This document shows positions 8,158-17,187 of a stretch of 64,000 nucleotides of DNA, one piece after another. Numbering within the stretch: the stretch's first letter is position 1; each line of letters opens with the position of its first letter. The stretch is taken from contig JAFXQB010000019.1 of assembly GCA_017527435.1 (NCBI GenBank), positions 62,001 to 126,000 on the forward strand. Direction: 5' to 3'. Both the position numbers and the translations under genes were made by a program. The notes beneath the pieces were generated by a model. It made no database searches. It had not been told where the DNA came from and saw only the letters and a program-made list of their open reading frames with translations. The DNA comes from Salinivirgaceae bacterium. GTDB lineage: Bacteria > Bacteroidota > Bacteroidia > Bacteroidales > SZUA-534.

Positions 8158-8753
8158 TTTGGCAGATTTGCGTTTTTGCCGAATAAATCTTCTTCCACAA
8201 TTTGGCAGAAAATGTGCCCAAGCATTATGTGTGCTTCTTGAATTCGCGGAGTGTCAGTCGATGGCACATTGAGCAGAAAATCAACCACATCCTTCATTTT
8301 ACCGCCCGATTCGCCAGTCATGGCCACCGTCACCATCTCTTTGCTTTTGGCCACTTTCAAAGCTCGCAAAATATTTTCTGAGTTGCCCGAAGTCGAGATA
8401 CCAATTAGCACATCGCCTTTTTTACCAACGCCATTTACGTAGCGCGAGTAAATCTCATCATATGTATAGTCGTTGGCAACTGCTGTTACATACGATGAGT
8501 TCACGTGCAGAGCTTCGGCGTCGAGTGGGGGACGGTCGAAGTAGAAACGGCCCGAGAGCTCGGCTGCCAAATGTTGCGCGTCGGCAGCACTGCCGCCGTT
8601 GCCGCAGAACAGCACTTTGCCGCCATTGCGGTAGCAGGTTGTTATGGCATTGGCAATCTTGCCGGCAGTATGCATCAGCGTCTGCTCGTCGACAATGGCC
8701 TGTTTTGTGGCAATCGAGTCTTCAATAATATGTTGTATTCCTGCAATATCCAT
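8154..8753 (-). CDS. gmhA: SIS-domain phosphoheptose isomerase (GmhA-like)
   Basis: 199 residues, the full length of D-sedoheptulose-7-phosphate isomerases, which make D-glycero-D-manno-heptose 7-phosphate for lipopolysaccharide core. The SIS landmarks are clear: VLFCGNGGSAADAQHLAAELSGRF (with the catalytic Glu), DVLIGISTSGNSENILRALKVAK, and TPRIQEAHIMLGHIFCQIVEE with the active-site His. DiaA (a replication initiator-associating SIS protein) is a close paralogue family, but the heptose-isomerase motif fits better. It heads a two-gene unit with the HD protein. The preceding gene ends in a terminator 8 bp upstream of the start, so it probably has its own promoter overlapping that end, which I could not define. 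Confidence 0.85.
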   Translation of the reverse strand: MDIAGIQHIIEDSIATKQAIVDEQTLMHTAGKIANAITTCYRNGGKVLFCGNGGSAADAQHLAAELSGRFYFDRPPLDAEALHVNSSYVTAVANDYTYDEIYSRYVNGVGKKGDVLIGISTSGNSENILRALKVAKSKEMVTVAMTGESGGKMKDVVDFLLNVPSTDTPRIQEAHIMLGHIFCQIVEEDLFGKNANLPK

Positions 8754-8760
8754 ATCTCAA

Positions 8761-8799
8761 AACAAAAAAAGGATGCTTTTCACACATCCTTTTGTTTGC
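8761..8799 (-). terminator. Terminator at the end of the Che/Sia/ABC operon
   Basis: On the minus strand CAAACAAAAGGATG pairs with CATCCTTTTTTTG around a short loop (TGTGAAAAG region), with a T-rich descending arm. It lies between the small secreted protein (ending 8814) and gmhA (starting 8753) and closes the ten-gene block upstream. Confidence 0.65.
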
Positions 8800-8813
8800 A
8801 ATAGTATTATATG

Positions 8814-9233
8814 CTATTTTGTTATGTACGACATTATTATCACAGCCGCACCTTCTTTGTTGTTCTTGAATGAGCAGAAGATGTTGTACATGCCAGTCTT
8901 CTGACAAGAGAAACCAACTGCTTCGGCAAACGAACCATCGGGTTTCAAGTTCGAAACAAGTGCGTTGTTGCCTTCTGAAAGTTGAATGACAGCTTTGCCT
9001 TCGTAACCTTCGGCGTTGCACACAACAAACTTGTAAACAAAGCCTTTGGTCAGAATCACACTGAACTTTTGAGCAGGTGAGTTGGCCGGCAGTTTTACTT
9101 TGAAGTCTTTCAAATAGGTTGCATTGCCAATTCCTAATGCGCACACATTCACCAAGTCATCACTCTGTGCGAAAGAATGATTCATTGTCAGTGTCAGCAG
9201 CAGAACTGATAATATTTTAATAGCGTGTTTCAT
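8814..9233 (-). CDS. Small secreted protein, last gene of the Che/Sia/ABC operon
   Basis: 139 residues with a signal peptide (MKHAIKILSVLLLTLTMNHSFAQ) and a mature domain of about 116 residues that looks all-beta (KFSVILTKGFVYKFVVCNAEGYEGKAVIQLSE...YNIFCSFKNNKEGAAVIIMSYI). I do not recognise a named family, although the fold suggests a small jelly-roll or Ig-like periplasmic protein. Its start is only 3 bp after the stop of the lipoprotein gene, so both are co-expressed with the ABC transporter. A role as a periplasmic partner or cargo of the transporter is an inference from position. Confidence 0.75.
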   Translation of the reverse strand: MKHAIKILSVLLLTLTMNHSFAQSDDLVNVCALGIGNATYLKDFKVKLPANSPAQKFSVILTKGFVYKFVVCNAEGYEGKAVIQLSEGNNALVSNLKPDGSFAEAVGFSCQKTGMYNIFCSFKNNKEGAAVIIMSYITK

Positions 9234-9236
9234 AGA

Positions 9237-10169
9237 TTACAGGTTGATTATCATTGTACGTGCGTTTTCGATAGCGGCAATAATTTTTGCCAGTGTCTCG
9301 TCAGAGATGTCAATGATTTGCTGCTCATTCGATTTGAACATAAGCATACCATCAACTTCTACCATTTCCGGTTCGCCCGGAATTACCTGTATTGTCACGT
9401 TTTCGTATTCTTTCTTAATCTTTTCGATTTCTTTAACCAAATTTGCGAATGATGAATTTGATTTGTAGTTCTTCAAAATCAGCAACAAGTCCGACAATAC
9501 GATTTTCGAGTCACCAATACGCTCAACAAGTTGGTCATGTGGCGATTCCTTGACAACCTGGCAAGCAAGATACATACCTTCAACCCACATGCCAGTTACG
9601 AGCAGAGAGCTGATGTTGCTGCGGTTGTTCTCGCGCAAGTACTCGTCCATATTGTTGAAACTCGATACCGATATGTACATCAGTGAGTCGATGTTCTCGT
9701 TGTTTGTAGCCAAGCGTTTGATGGTGTTGAAATCGAAGAAATGTCCGATGCGCAGTTGGTCGGCAAGTTTCTTGATGGCTTGCATGCTACTGATAATTGA
9801 GCCGGTTTTCTCATACATATTGAGATAACCCAAGTCACAACCATAGATACCAAGGTTCAGGGCTTGCTTGAAATCGGTGTCCAGATTGTCAACTTTATTT
9901 GTTGGTGCAAGGAACTTCTGGTTGAATGGCACACCTGTCGATTTTATCAACGCAGCCATTTCAACTGGCGACGATATGTTGTCAATGATATCGTTCATTG
10001 CTTCCTTCGATATCATCAGCGGTTTGTCTTTGAAAATTGAATCGGGAATGGCGAAGTCATCGCTTTTCTTTGCTTTGCTTCCGTCACCTTGGCAGTTGAC
10101 CATCAGCAGTGAACCGCCTGCAATCAGTATTGCTAATACTGTGGAAATTTTTCTATTCATGAAATTCAT
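9237..10169 (-). CDS. Predicted lipoprotein following the ABC transporter
   Basis: About 310 residues. The likely start is ATG 10169 or ATG 10160 (MNRKISTVLAILIAGGSLLMVNCQGDG), which gives a lipoprotein signal with lipobox LMVNC and lipidated Cys. The longer frame to 10217 adds an implausible charged leader. The mature protein is mostly helical (SMQAIKKLADQLRIGHFFDFNTIKRLA, SFANLVKEIEKIKKEYENV), without transmembrane segments or recognised catalytic motifs. It sits 50 bp after the transporter and 3 bp before the small secreted protein. It is plausibly a periplasmic or outer-membrane component of the same transport pathway. Function unknown. Confidence 0.75.
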   Translation of the reverse strand: MNFMNRKISTVLAILIAGGSLLMVNCQGDGSKAKKSDDFAIPDSIFKDKPLMISKEAMNDIIDNISSPVEMAALIKSTGVPFNQKFLAPTNKVDNLDTDFKQALNLGIYGCDLGYLNMYEKTGSIISSMQAIKKLADQLRIGHFFDFNTIKRLATNNENIDSLMYISVSSFNNMDEYLRENNRSNISSLLVTGMWVEGMYLACQVVKESPHDQLVERIGDSKIVLSDLLLILKNYKSNSSFANLVKEIEKIKKEYENVTIQVIPGEPEMVEVDGMLMFKSNEQQIIDISDETLAKIIAAIENARTMIINL

Positions 10170-10220
10170 TTTTTTTGCGCGATAAAAGTAATCTTTTTTG
10201 CTATTTGATTGTATCAATTG

Positions 10221-13200
10221 TTATTCTTTTTTATCAGTTTCTGTGGCTTTCTTTTTCGCGAATTTGCCGATGAACGCTGAGATTTTTTTCATGGCGTTGC
10301 TGGTTACTTCAGGAAAGAAATCCATCGAACGTTTCAACCAGTCGTAGTATAGCGCCACGTAGCAGAACGCTGTCATCAGCCATACAACCCACATGTTGAA
10401 CCAGAATGTGTTGAATTCGTGGCCCAGGAAGTACTTCACTGGTGAGTAGAATTGGGCGCGATAGTCGAAAATATTGTTCACCCATGGAATTTCAAAAACA
10501 GGGTCTTTAATCTGGATTAGATGGTCGCGATATGAATTTATATTTTTCTTCGCGTAGATGTTTTTTACAATTTCGTTAACGGCTTCGTTTTGATAGGCTT
10601 CTCTTAGACGATTATGAGAGTTGGGGTTCTTTTCGTTCCAATAGTCAACAATTGCATTCCTTTTATTGTTGGCTTCGTTTTCCATATTTGAGTAGTAGCC
10701 ATTAAGTTTTTGAATGAATTCATTAGTATTCAGTCCCACTTCCGGCGTGAATCTTTCCGGTGTAAGGTCTTCAATGTAGTTGAATTCAATGTCGGGCACA
10801 CGCACCATCTCTTTCGACAACTCGTTTTTGAGCAGAGCCAGTTTCCATTTGTAGTCTTCTATCTCTTCGTTGGTTGTCAGGTCTTGAATCTTTGTTGAAG
10901 AGCAGTAGTCCACGCGTTCGATTAGTTCAGGCAAATAGTGTGTCGTTTTATAGCTTCCAATACTTATCTGTTGGTCGATATCGTAGAATTTCTTTTCATA
11001 TTCATTGTCTTTGAATTGCCGAACCATCAGTCCCTCATAAACCCACCGTGTGGCAATGAATTCGCAGATTGGGGGAACGCCTTCAATGCTACCGATGGCA
11101 CGGTTCAACTTGTCGAAACTGAACATCGCACCGCCAAGGGCCATCTGCGGAATCATCACAAGCGGAATCATAATGTAGATGGTCACGGCAGAGTTGAATG
11201 TTGATGACAAAATCAGGCCTACAAGGTTCGAGAAGGTTGCGATTGTGAACATAGCCCACCAGTATTCAAACCATAATCCCCGGACGCTCAGTATTGAGTT
11301 GGCAACCAGTACAAACAGAATTGATTGTATGGCTGAAATTATAAACAGTATTGAAATCTTTGCCACAAGATATGTTGAGCGGCTCAAATTCAGGAATTTC
11401 TCACGGTTCAAAATCTTCTGGTCCTTGAAAATTTCCTCACCACTCACCATCAAACCAAGGAACATAGCCACAATTAGGCTCATGAAAATGTAGATTGGGA
11501 TGTTCGCATTCTCATAGAAAATGTAGATATCAGAGTTCGGATCGGCAATGTATCTAATTAAGAACGAAAGAATTAAACCTAAAGCTGGCGCTTCAAGAAT
11601 ATTCAGAACCAAATACTGTGTATTGCTGATTTTTGCAAGGAAATCACGTTTGAAATAAATCTTCACCTGTTGGAACCACCCTGGAATATCCAACGATTTA
11701 GGTGGTGTTTCGTGCAGGTCTTTAAGTTTGATTTTTTCAATGCATTCCTTGTATTTCTCGTGAAATTTCAAGTCAAGGCGCTCAAGTTCGCGAGCCTTTT
11801 CCTGTGGCTCCTCATCGCCTTTGGCAATGCGGGCCTGCTCTTCAGCGTATTTCTCAAGATATTTCGGATCAGTCTGACTGATAATACTTTGCTCACGTTT
11901 CTTTTCCCACTCGGGTGGCGTAACCTTACGCTTATTAGTGTATTTACCGAATTCGTCAACCACCTGGGCGTCAATAATATTGAAGATAAGTTCGGGGTTG
12001 ACGTTACCGCATGCGGGGCATTCGCCTACATCGGCATTCAGCTGGCCGTCGATTTTCTTGAAGTAGGTGACTGCGTCAACAGGGTTACCATAATATATAA
12101 GGTATCCACCGGTGTCCAAAATCACCATCTTATCGAACATCTTGTAGATTTCCGACGATGGCTGGTGGATTACCACAAACACAAGTTTGCCCTTCATGGC
12201 AAGCTCGCGAAGCAAGTCCATTACGTTTTCAGAGTCGCGCGATGACAAACCTGATGTCGGCTCATCGACAAACAGAATTGGCGGTTCGCGGATAAGTTCC
12301 AGCGCAATGTTAAGTCGTTTGCGCTGACCGCCACTGATGGTTTTGTGTAGCGGTGAGCCCACTTTCAGGTCTTTCCTGTCGAGCAGGCCAAGGTTTGCGA
12401 GAGTTTTCTCGCAGCGTTCCTTTATCTCTTCCTCTGTCATGTCTTTGAAACACAACTTTGCATTGAAATAAAGGTTTTCATAAACGGTCAGTTCCTCAAT
12501 CAGAAGGTCGTCTTGCGGGATATAGCCGATAACGCCTTCCATCTTTTCCTTTTCGGTATGCAGATTGATGCCGTTAATCAGCACTTCGCCTTTCGACGGG
12601 CTTTCGTTGCCGGTAAGCACGTTGAGCAAGGTTGTTTTACCAGCGCCGCTGGCACCCATAATACCGACCAGACGGCCTTGCTCTTCTGACAGGTTTATGT
12701 TTCGCAAGCCAATAGCCCCGTTTTTGAACCGGAACTCAAGGTCGTTGACATTGTAGGTGACTTTTGCCGATGTAATGTCCGACAAGTATTTCGATACTAC
12801 ATCACTGTAGTAAACCGGTTTGCCTTTCGGGAAACGGATGGCGCTGCCGTTTGCAAACAAGTAAATCTTGTTGCTCTTAATCGGCAGACCATTGAGCACC
12901 AACTCATGCGAGCCTAAATATTTTGTGAAGTAAAGGTCAACGCTCTTTATTTGAAGAATGACAAGTTCTTTGTCCAATTCTTCAATCTGAATGTGTTTTG
13001 CTTGCTTTAACTCGAGCTCTTTGTCGTTGATTATAAGAATATTGGGTATGTCGAGTTCTTCGATAGTCTCCTTGCGACAGAAGTTCTCTGTGCTTTCAAA
13101 TTCTTCAGCAGAGATGTTAAATACCTCGGCCGCAGTGTTGATGATGGCCATTCGTTGGTCGGTAAACTGCCGGTCGGCAGCTACCAACTCAAACAGGCGG

Positions 13201-13508
13201 ACCAGAACGACAACCTTCTGCTGTTGGGTCAGAGTCTTGTTAATCTTTTTGCAGATACCAAGAATCTTTACCGAGTCCTTAACGGATGTGAGTTTTACCT
13301 CTTCTTCAGAATTCTCATGTAGTGAGTTACGATCCTTTATGCCTACGTGCTTATAGAATAGGGCTAAATATTCCTCAACAAAGTCGGAACTAAGCTGGGA
13401 AGTAAGAAAATTCTCGACAAAGTCGATTTCGCTGTCTTTAACGCCTCCGTCCTGTTTGGCAATGATTGCAAACAGTTGCATTAAGGCCTTCAGAATCTCT
13501 TCACTCAT
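10221..13508 (-). CDS. ABCG-type ABC transporter with N-terminal TerB-like domain
   Basis: A 1095-residue half-size transporter fusion. Residues 1-140 look like a TerB/tellurite-resistance-type helical domain (LFAIIAKQDGGVKDSEIDFVENFL; FELVAADRQFTDQRMAIINTAAEVF). A beta-rich segment follows (150-250). The nucleotide-binding domain has Walker A GASGAGKT (285-292), signature ISGGQRKRLN (391-400) and Walker B ILFVDEP (411-417), with the HQPSSEIYKMFDKMVIL element typical of ABCG proteins. A CPACG motif near residue 490 may bind zinc. ABC-2 type membrane helices lie around 650-830, and a final pair near 1030-1055 after a long soluble insert. It is the presumed output of the signalling genes upstream (36 bp from the siaC-like gene). 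Substrate unknown. Confidence 0.85.
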   Translation of the reverse strand: MSEEILKALMQLFAIIAKQDGGVKDSEIDFVENFLTSQLSSDFVEEYLALFYKHVGIKDRNSLHENSEEEVKLTSVKDSVKILGICKKINKTLTQQQKVVVLVRLFELVAADRQFTDQRMAIINTAAEVFNISAEEFESTENFCRKETIEELDIPNILIINDKELELKQAKHIQIEELDKELVILQIKSVDLYFTKYLGSHELVLNGLPIKSNKIYLFANGSAIRFPKGKPVYYSDVVSKYLSDITSAKVTYNVNDLEFRFKNGAIGLRNINLSEEQGRLVGIMGASGAGKTTLLNVLTGNESPSKGEVLINGINLHTEKEKMEGVIGYIPQDDLLIEELTVYENLYFNAKLCFKDMTEEEIKERCEKTLANLGLLDRKDLKVGSPLHKTISGGQRKRLNIALELIREPPILFVDEPTSGLSSRDSENVMDLLRELAMKGKLVFVVIHQPSSEIYKMFDKMVILDTGGYLIYYGNPVDAVTYFKKIDGQLNADVGECPACGNVNPELIFNIIDAQVVDEFGKYTNKRKVTPPEWEKKREQSIISQTDPKYLEKYAEEQARIAKGDEEPQEKARELERLDLKFHEKYKECIEKIKLKDLHETPPKSLDIPGWFQQVKIYFKRDFLAKISNTQYLVLNILEAPALGLILSFLIRYIADPNSDIYIFYENANIPIYIFMSLIVAMFLGLMVSGEEIFKDQKILNREKFLNLSRSTYLVAKISILFIISAIQSILFVLVANSILSVRGLWFEYWWAMFTIATFSNLVGLILSSTFNSAVTIYIMIPLVMIPQMALGGAMFSFDKLNRAIGSIEGVPPICEFIATRWVYEGLMVRQFKDNEYEKKFYDIDQQISIGSYKTTHYLPELIERVDYCSSTKIQDLTTNEEIEDYKWKLALLKNELSKEMVRVPDIEFNYIEDLTPERFTPEVGLNTNEFIQKLNGYYSNMENEANNKRNAIVDYWNEKNPNSHNRLREAYQNEAVNEIVKNIYAKKNINSYRDHLIQIKDPVFEIPWVNNIFDYRAQFYSPVKYFLGHEFNTFWFNMWVVWLMTAFCYVALYYDWLKRSMDFFPEVTSNAMKKISAFIGKFAKKKATETDKKE

Positions 13509-13543
13509 CTATACGTTGTTTGTATTGACAGTTCACCTGATTG

Positions 13544-13927
13544 TTAGTCAAGCGAATAACTGATTTGCTCGAATGGTACGTCAACAATGTCGGCATATTC
13601 TTCGCCGGCTTCTTCCATATCTTCGTCATCCTCAGGATAATGCCATCTTACAAGCACGTCTTTGCCTGCCTCATGCATTTCTTCAAGTTTCAGAAGTATG
13701 TCCAGAATCATTTTTGAAGAAGCAGTGTTGAAATACACCAACTTAAAGTTGAAGATGGTTTTACCCGTAGCCTCTTCCGAATAGCGGTCAATCCAGTCAA
13801 GGATAGGCTCATAGAATACTGCAACATCTTCCGGAAGCGATCTTCCCGATATTTCAAATATTTCATTTGCAACATCCAAAGTTACGCTTGGGGTGTCGTC
13901 CGTTCCAACAATTTTTATAACCTCCAT
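13544..13927 (-). CDS. SiaC-family (DUF1987) regulatory phosphoprotein
   Basis: 127 residues matching DUF1987/SiaC over its whole length (SLPEDVAVFYEPILDWIDRY; FKLVYFNTASSKMILDILLKLEEMHEAGKDVLVRWHYPEDDEDMEEAGEEYADIV). In Pseudomonas aeruginosa SiaC is phosphorylated on a Thr in an equivalent YFNT-S-S-K segment by SiaB and dephosphorylated by the PP2C phosphatase SiaA; the Thr is present here. Both partner types are encoded directly upstream, so the three form a partner switch. The known target, the diguanylate cyclase SiaD, is missing; the next gene is an ABC transporter instead. Gap to the SiaB-like gene is 18 bp. Confidence 0.9.
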   Translation of the reverse strand: MEVIKIVGTDDTPSVTLDVANEIFEISGRSLPEDVAVFYEPILDWIDRYSEEATGKTIFNFKLVYFNTASSKMILDILLKLEEMHEAGKDVLVRWHYPEDDEDMEEAGEEYADIVDVPFEQISYSLD

Positions 13928-13945
13928 AGTAAAATTAATTATATG

Positions 13946-14530
13946 TTAATCAAAATTTTGAGTTCTCGATATGGTCGACGATATGATGAAGAACGAATAC
14001 TCATTGTTGATGGGAACAAATTTGTAATCCAATGGGTTTCCGGTCTTCTTTGCAATGTCGATAAAACCTAAGCCGGCTCCGCCTTTTTCTGACAGACGGC
14101 CTTCTTTTATTTGTTGTTTGTATAACGCTTTCAGCCCTTCTTTGTCGAGAGAGTTGATTTTGTCCAAAACATTAGCAATGGCACTTTCTTTCTCTTTGAG
14201 CAGAATATTACCAGTTGTGATGACGTAGTTCTCTTCGTCTTTACACATAAGGAACACACCGCTGCCTTCTTCATGACTTTCTTCGTTAGTCATGTAATCA
14301 GCGTGCTTGCTGATGTTTTGCAGGAATTCCACAATCACATGGAACACCTTCTTTTGAACAGAGTTGGGTTCCTCTTCAACCATCATATTGGTTTCTGTGA
14401 TCGATGTGAAAGCTTTGGTTACTTGGTGAGTTATTTCTCCCTTGTAGACCAATTTAACGTTCTTGCTTTCCATCGACTCGTTAAAACTATAGACAAACTC
14501 TAGAAATGCGTTGTTCCCATCCATAGCCAT
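13946..14530 (-). CDS. SiaB-family (DUF6272) protein kinase
   Basis: 194 residues of the SiaB/DUF6272 type, a GHKL-fold Ser/Thr kinase related to anti-sigma kinases. The ATP-site features are the N-box-like VFHVIVEFLQNISKHADY and the glycine motif KGGAGLGFIDIAKKTGNPL. It is expected to phosphorylate the SiaC-like protein encoded 18 bp downstream and to be opposed by the SpoIIE-type phosphatase encoded 15 bp upstream. No membrane segment or sensor domain. The start MAMDG at 14530 is reasonable; a second ATG at 14524 is equally possible. Confidence 0.85.
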   Translation of the reverse strand: MAMDGNNAFLEFVYSFNESMESKNVKLVYKGEITHQVTKAFTSITETNMMVEEEPNSVQKKVFHVIVEFLQNISKHADYMTNEESHEEGSGVFLMCKDEENYVITTGNILLKEKESAIANVLDKINSLDKEGLKALYKQQIKEGRLSEKGGAGLGFIDIAKKTGNPLDYKFVPINNEYSFFIISSTISRTQNFD

Positions 14531-14545
14531 GTCGTTTTATTTAAT

Positions 14546-17173
14546 TTAAAATTCAATTCCTATTAACAATATATCGTCGACTTGTTTATAGTCGCCTTTG
14601 TATGCCATGAAATCATCGTATATGATTTTCTCATAGTCGTAAATCTCCACATCATAGTGTTCTACAAGCAAATCGCGAATACGGCTTGCCTGATATTTCC
14701 GTCCGGTTTCGCCACTGACTTGGTCTGGCAGACCATCAGAGAAAAAGAACACTCTGTCTTTGGGCTTCAAATTTATTAAATGATTTTCAAAATCCGCTTC
14801 AGGTTTTTTGCCTAATGGTATGCCACCAATGGCCTTATGACTACCCTTGTACTGGGTTAACTCGTTGCCCCTCAGTAAGTAAAGTGGCCTGTGGGCACCC
14901 GCAAATTCAAGAATATTTTTCTTCAAGTTTATTTTGCAGAGAGCAATATCCATACCATCGCGCGCGTCGGTGTCGATTCGGTCTTGTTTCAAAGTGGTGC
15001 GAACACCTTCATGAAGTTTATCGAGAATTACACCTGCGTCAATGTTGTCGTAGTGGTCGACCACGTTGTTCAGCGTGAAGTAGCCGATGAATGAAAGCAA
15101 GGCACCTGGCACGCCGTGACCAGTACAGTCGACAGCGGCAATGAACAAATCGTCGCCTTTCTTGAAGAACCATGGGAAATCGCCGCTGACCACGTCTTTA
15201 GGACGGTAGAAGATGAACGATTTCGGCAGGAATTCTTGAATGAACTTGGTGTTTGGAAGAATGGCTGTCTGAATGCGTCTTGCGTAGTTTATACTTTCGG
15301 CAACAGCCTTGTTTTTCTCTTGAATCTCGATTTCAACCAACTTCTGCTCGGTAATATCGTGGGAAACGAACAAGATTGTTTCCAGCTCTTTATTGTCGTC
15401 GCTGAATTCAGGAATGGCGTTCACCTGCATAATGCGGTCGCCAAATGTGGTTGGGAATGTCACTTCTGCATCGTGCTTACTGTTGGTGCTTCTTACGGTT
15501 TTCACAGCATCGCTGAAGAACTCTTTGATGGTTGGCTCGAAGGCCACATCGTCAAGGTTCTTGTTTATGATGTCGGAAATTTCAATTCCGGTGAAAGTCT
15601 TTACCATAGGGTTCGCGTAGAAGAATTGTCCGTTGATTCCGATACGCAGAATCAAGTCGAGAGAGTTCTCTGACAATGACTGCATTTTACTCTTCATACG
15701 TTCTTCTTTTTCGGCACGCTTGCGTTCGGTGATATCGCGAGAGTTGATAATCAAACCGTTGATTGCTGGGTCGTCGAGCAAGTTGCGGCAGGTTGATTCA
15801 ATGTAAATCTTCTGGCCATCCTTACGCATATATGTATATTGTATGGTGGCAGTCGAACTTGCGTCTTCAGCAACCTTGCGCAATGTTTCTGTAAATTCTT
15901 TCACGCCTTTGGCGGTCAGACGGTCGATGTCTTTGCCGTCAATCATTTCCTGTATGGTGTATCCGTAGATGTTCACCACTGAAGGACTGATGTATTTGAG
16001 TTTCAGTTCTTCATCATATATCGATATGATTTCGGATGCGTTCTCGAGCAGTGCATGTTGACGTTTCTGCGCGTTTTCAACGGCACGAATTTGAGTTTGC
16101 AGATTTGAGTTCGTTTTTTCCAGTTCTTCATGTGTGGCGCGCATCTCTTCGGCATTCTGACGCAACTCTTCTTCGTTTTCTTGAAGTTCTTCGGTCATTT
16201 CCTGCGCGTCTTTCAGCAGTTTCTCGGTGCGGGTGTTGACTTTCAAGTTGAAGATGGTGCGGGCGATGATGTCGCTCAACTCTTTCAAGAATCTGATTTT
16301 CAGTTCGCTGATGTCGTCTTTGAGCGATGCAAATTCGAGCACGCCCTGCAGTTTCTCATCAGTGATGAGCGGAACAAGCAGCAGTGAGTTTGGTTTCTTG
16401 TCGCCCAAAATACCGCTTGTGATGGTCACAAAATCGTCGGGAATCTCGCGGCGGTAGATGACATCCATCTCGTAGGCGCACTGGCCTACAAGCCCTTCGC
16501 CAATCTGGAATTTTGCATCGATGTATTTCCTACGGTTGTAGGCGTATGTCGCTGTGTTCTCGAGTGTCTTGTCTTCTTCGTTGTAGATGTAGAACGCACC
16601 CTGGATGACATCGATATACTTAATGAGTTCAACCAATGTGAGATATGAGAGATTGCCCAAATCGTTTTGCAGACGAAGAATGTCAGAAATGGTATCCTTT
16701 CCTTTGGCAATCCAGTTCTGCTCTTTCTCTTTCTCGTTGGTCAGCGCAAGGTTCTCGCGCATTTTTTTCAGAGAGTGGCCAAGAATGTCGTTGTCATTAA
16801 TTTCGGCATCGTTGGCGGCAAGGTCGCCTTCACCAATCTTCTTTGCGAAAAGGGCGTTCATATTAATTACGTGGTCCTTTTCGGAAATCTGGCTTTCGAG
16901 CGAGTCGATGGTTTCCTGCTGCGATTTTGTGAAGGCAAAGCCCAAAATGCCCAGGATTATCGGCAGAAGGTCGATTATGAAATATGACGGCGATGTTTTG
17001 TGCAATTCGGCAAGGCTGCTCAACGATGCGGGCGCGTCGTTATTCATAAAGCCAATTATCCACGACAGAACAAGGATAATCACGCCCAATCCAACAAGAG
17101 TCGGGGTGAAGTTTATCCTGTTGTTCACCTTATATATAAATATCCGTTTTATTTTGTCGATAAACGCTTCCAT
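14546..17173 (-). CDS. Membrane GAF/PAS/PAS/SpoIIE PP2C phosphatase (SiaA-like position)
   Basis: 875 residues. Two membrane helices (about 24-43 and 64-82) are followed by a HAMP-like segment (KKIGEGDLAANDAEINDNDILGHSLKKM, 111-138), a GAF domain (170-312), a coiled coil (320-372, EELQENEEELRQNAEEM-rich), two PAS domains (about 375-490 and 505-625) and a C-terminal SpoIIE/PP2C domain. The phosphatase metal-binding residues are seen in DVVSGDFPWFF, AAVDCTGHGVPGALLS and FFFSDGLPDQVSG. It should dephosphorylate the SiaC-like protein. The Glu-rich coiled coil resembles the linker found in fused CheB-CheR-PAS proteins and is a candidate methylation target for the CheR/CheB pair encoded upstream; that is an inference. 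Confidence 0.9.
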   Translation of the reverse strand: MEAFIDKIKRIFIYKVNNRINFTPTLVGLGVIILVLSWIIGFMNNDAPASLSSLAELHKTSPSYFIIDLLPIILGILGFAFTKSQQETIDSLESQISEKDHVINMNALFAKKIGEGDLAANDAEINDNDILGHSLKKMRENLALTNEKEKEQNWIAKGKDTISDILRLQNDLGNLSYLTLVELIKYIDVIQGAFYIYNEEDKTLENTATYAYNRRKYIDAKFQIGEGLVGQCAYEMDVIYRREIPDDFVTITSGILGDKKPNSLLLVPLITDEKLQGVLEFASLKDDISELKIRFLKELSDIIARTIFNLKVNTRTEKLLKDAQEMTEELQENEEELRQNAEEMRATHEELEKTNSNLQTQIRAVENAQKRQHALLENASEIISIYDEELKLKYISPSVVNIYGYTIQEMIDGKDIDRLTAKGVKEFTETLRKVAEDASSTATIQYTYMRKDGQKIYIESTCRNLLDDPAINGLIINSRDITERKRAEKEERMKSKMQSLSENSLDLILRIGINGQFFYANPMVKTFTGIEISDIINKNLDDVAFEPTIKEFFSDAVKTVRSTNSKHDAEVTFPTTFGDRIMQVNAIPEFSDDNKELETILFVSHDITEQKLVEIEIQEKNKAVAESINYARRIQTAILPNTKFIQEFLPKSFIFYRPKDVVSGDFPWFFKKGDDLFIAAVDCTGHGVPGALLSFIGYFTLNNVVDHYDNIDAGVILDKLHEGVRTTLKQDRIDTDARDGMDIALCKINLKKNILEFAGAHRPLYLLRGNELTQYKGSHKAIGGIPLGKKPEADFENHLINLKPKDRVFFFSDGLPDQVSGETGRKYQASRIRDLLVEHYDVEIYDYEKIIYDDFMAYKGDYKQVDDILLIGIEF

Positions 17174-17187
17174 TGTGCTTCAACTCT

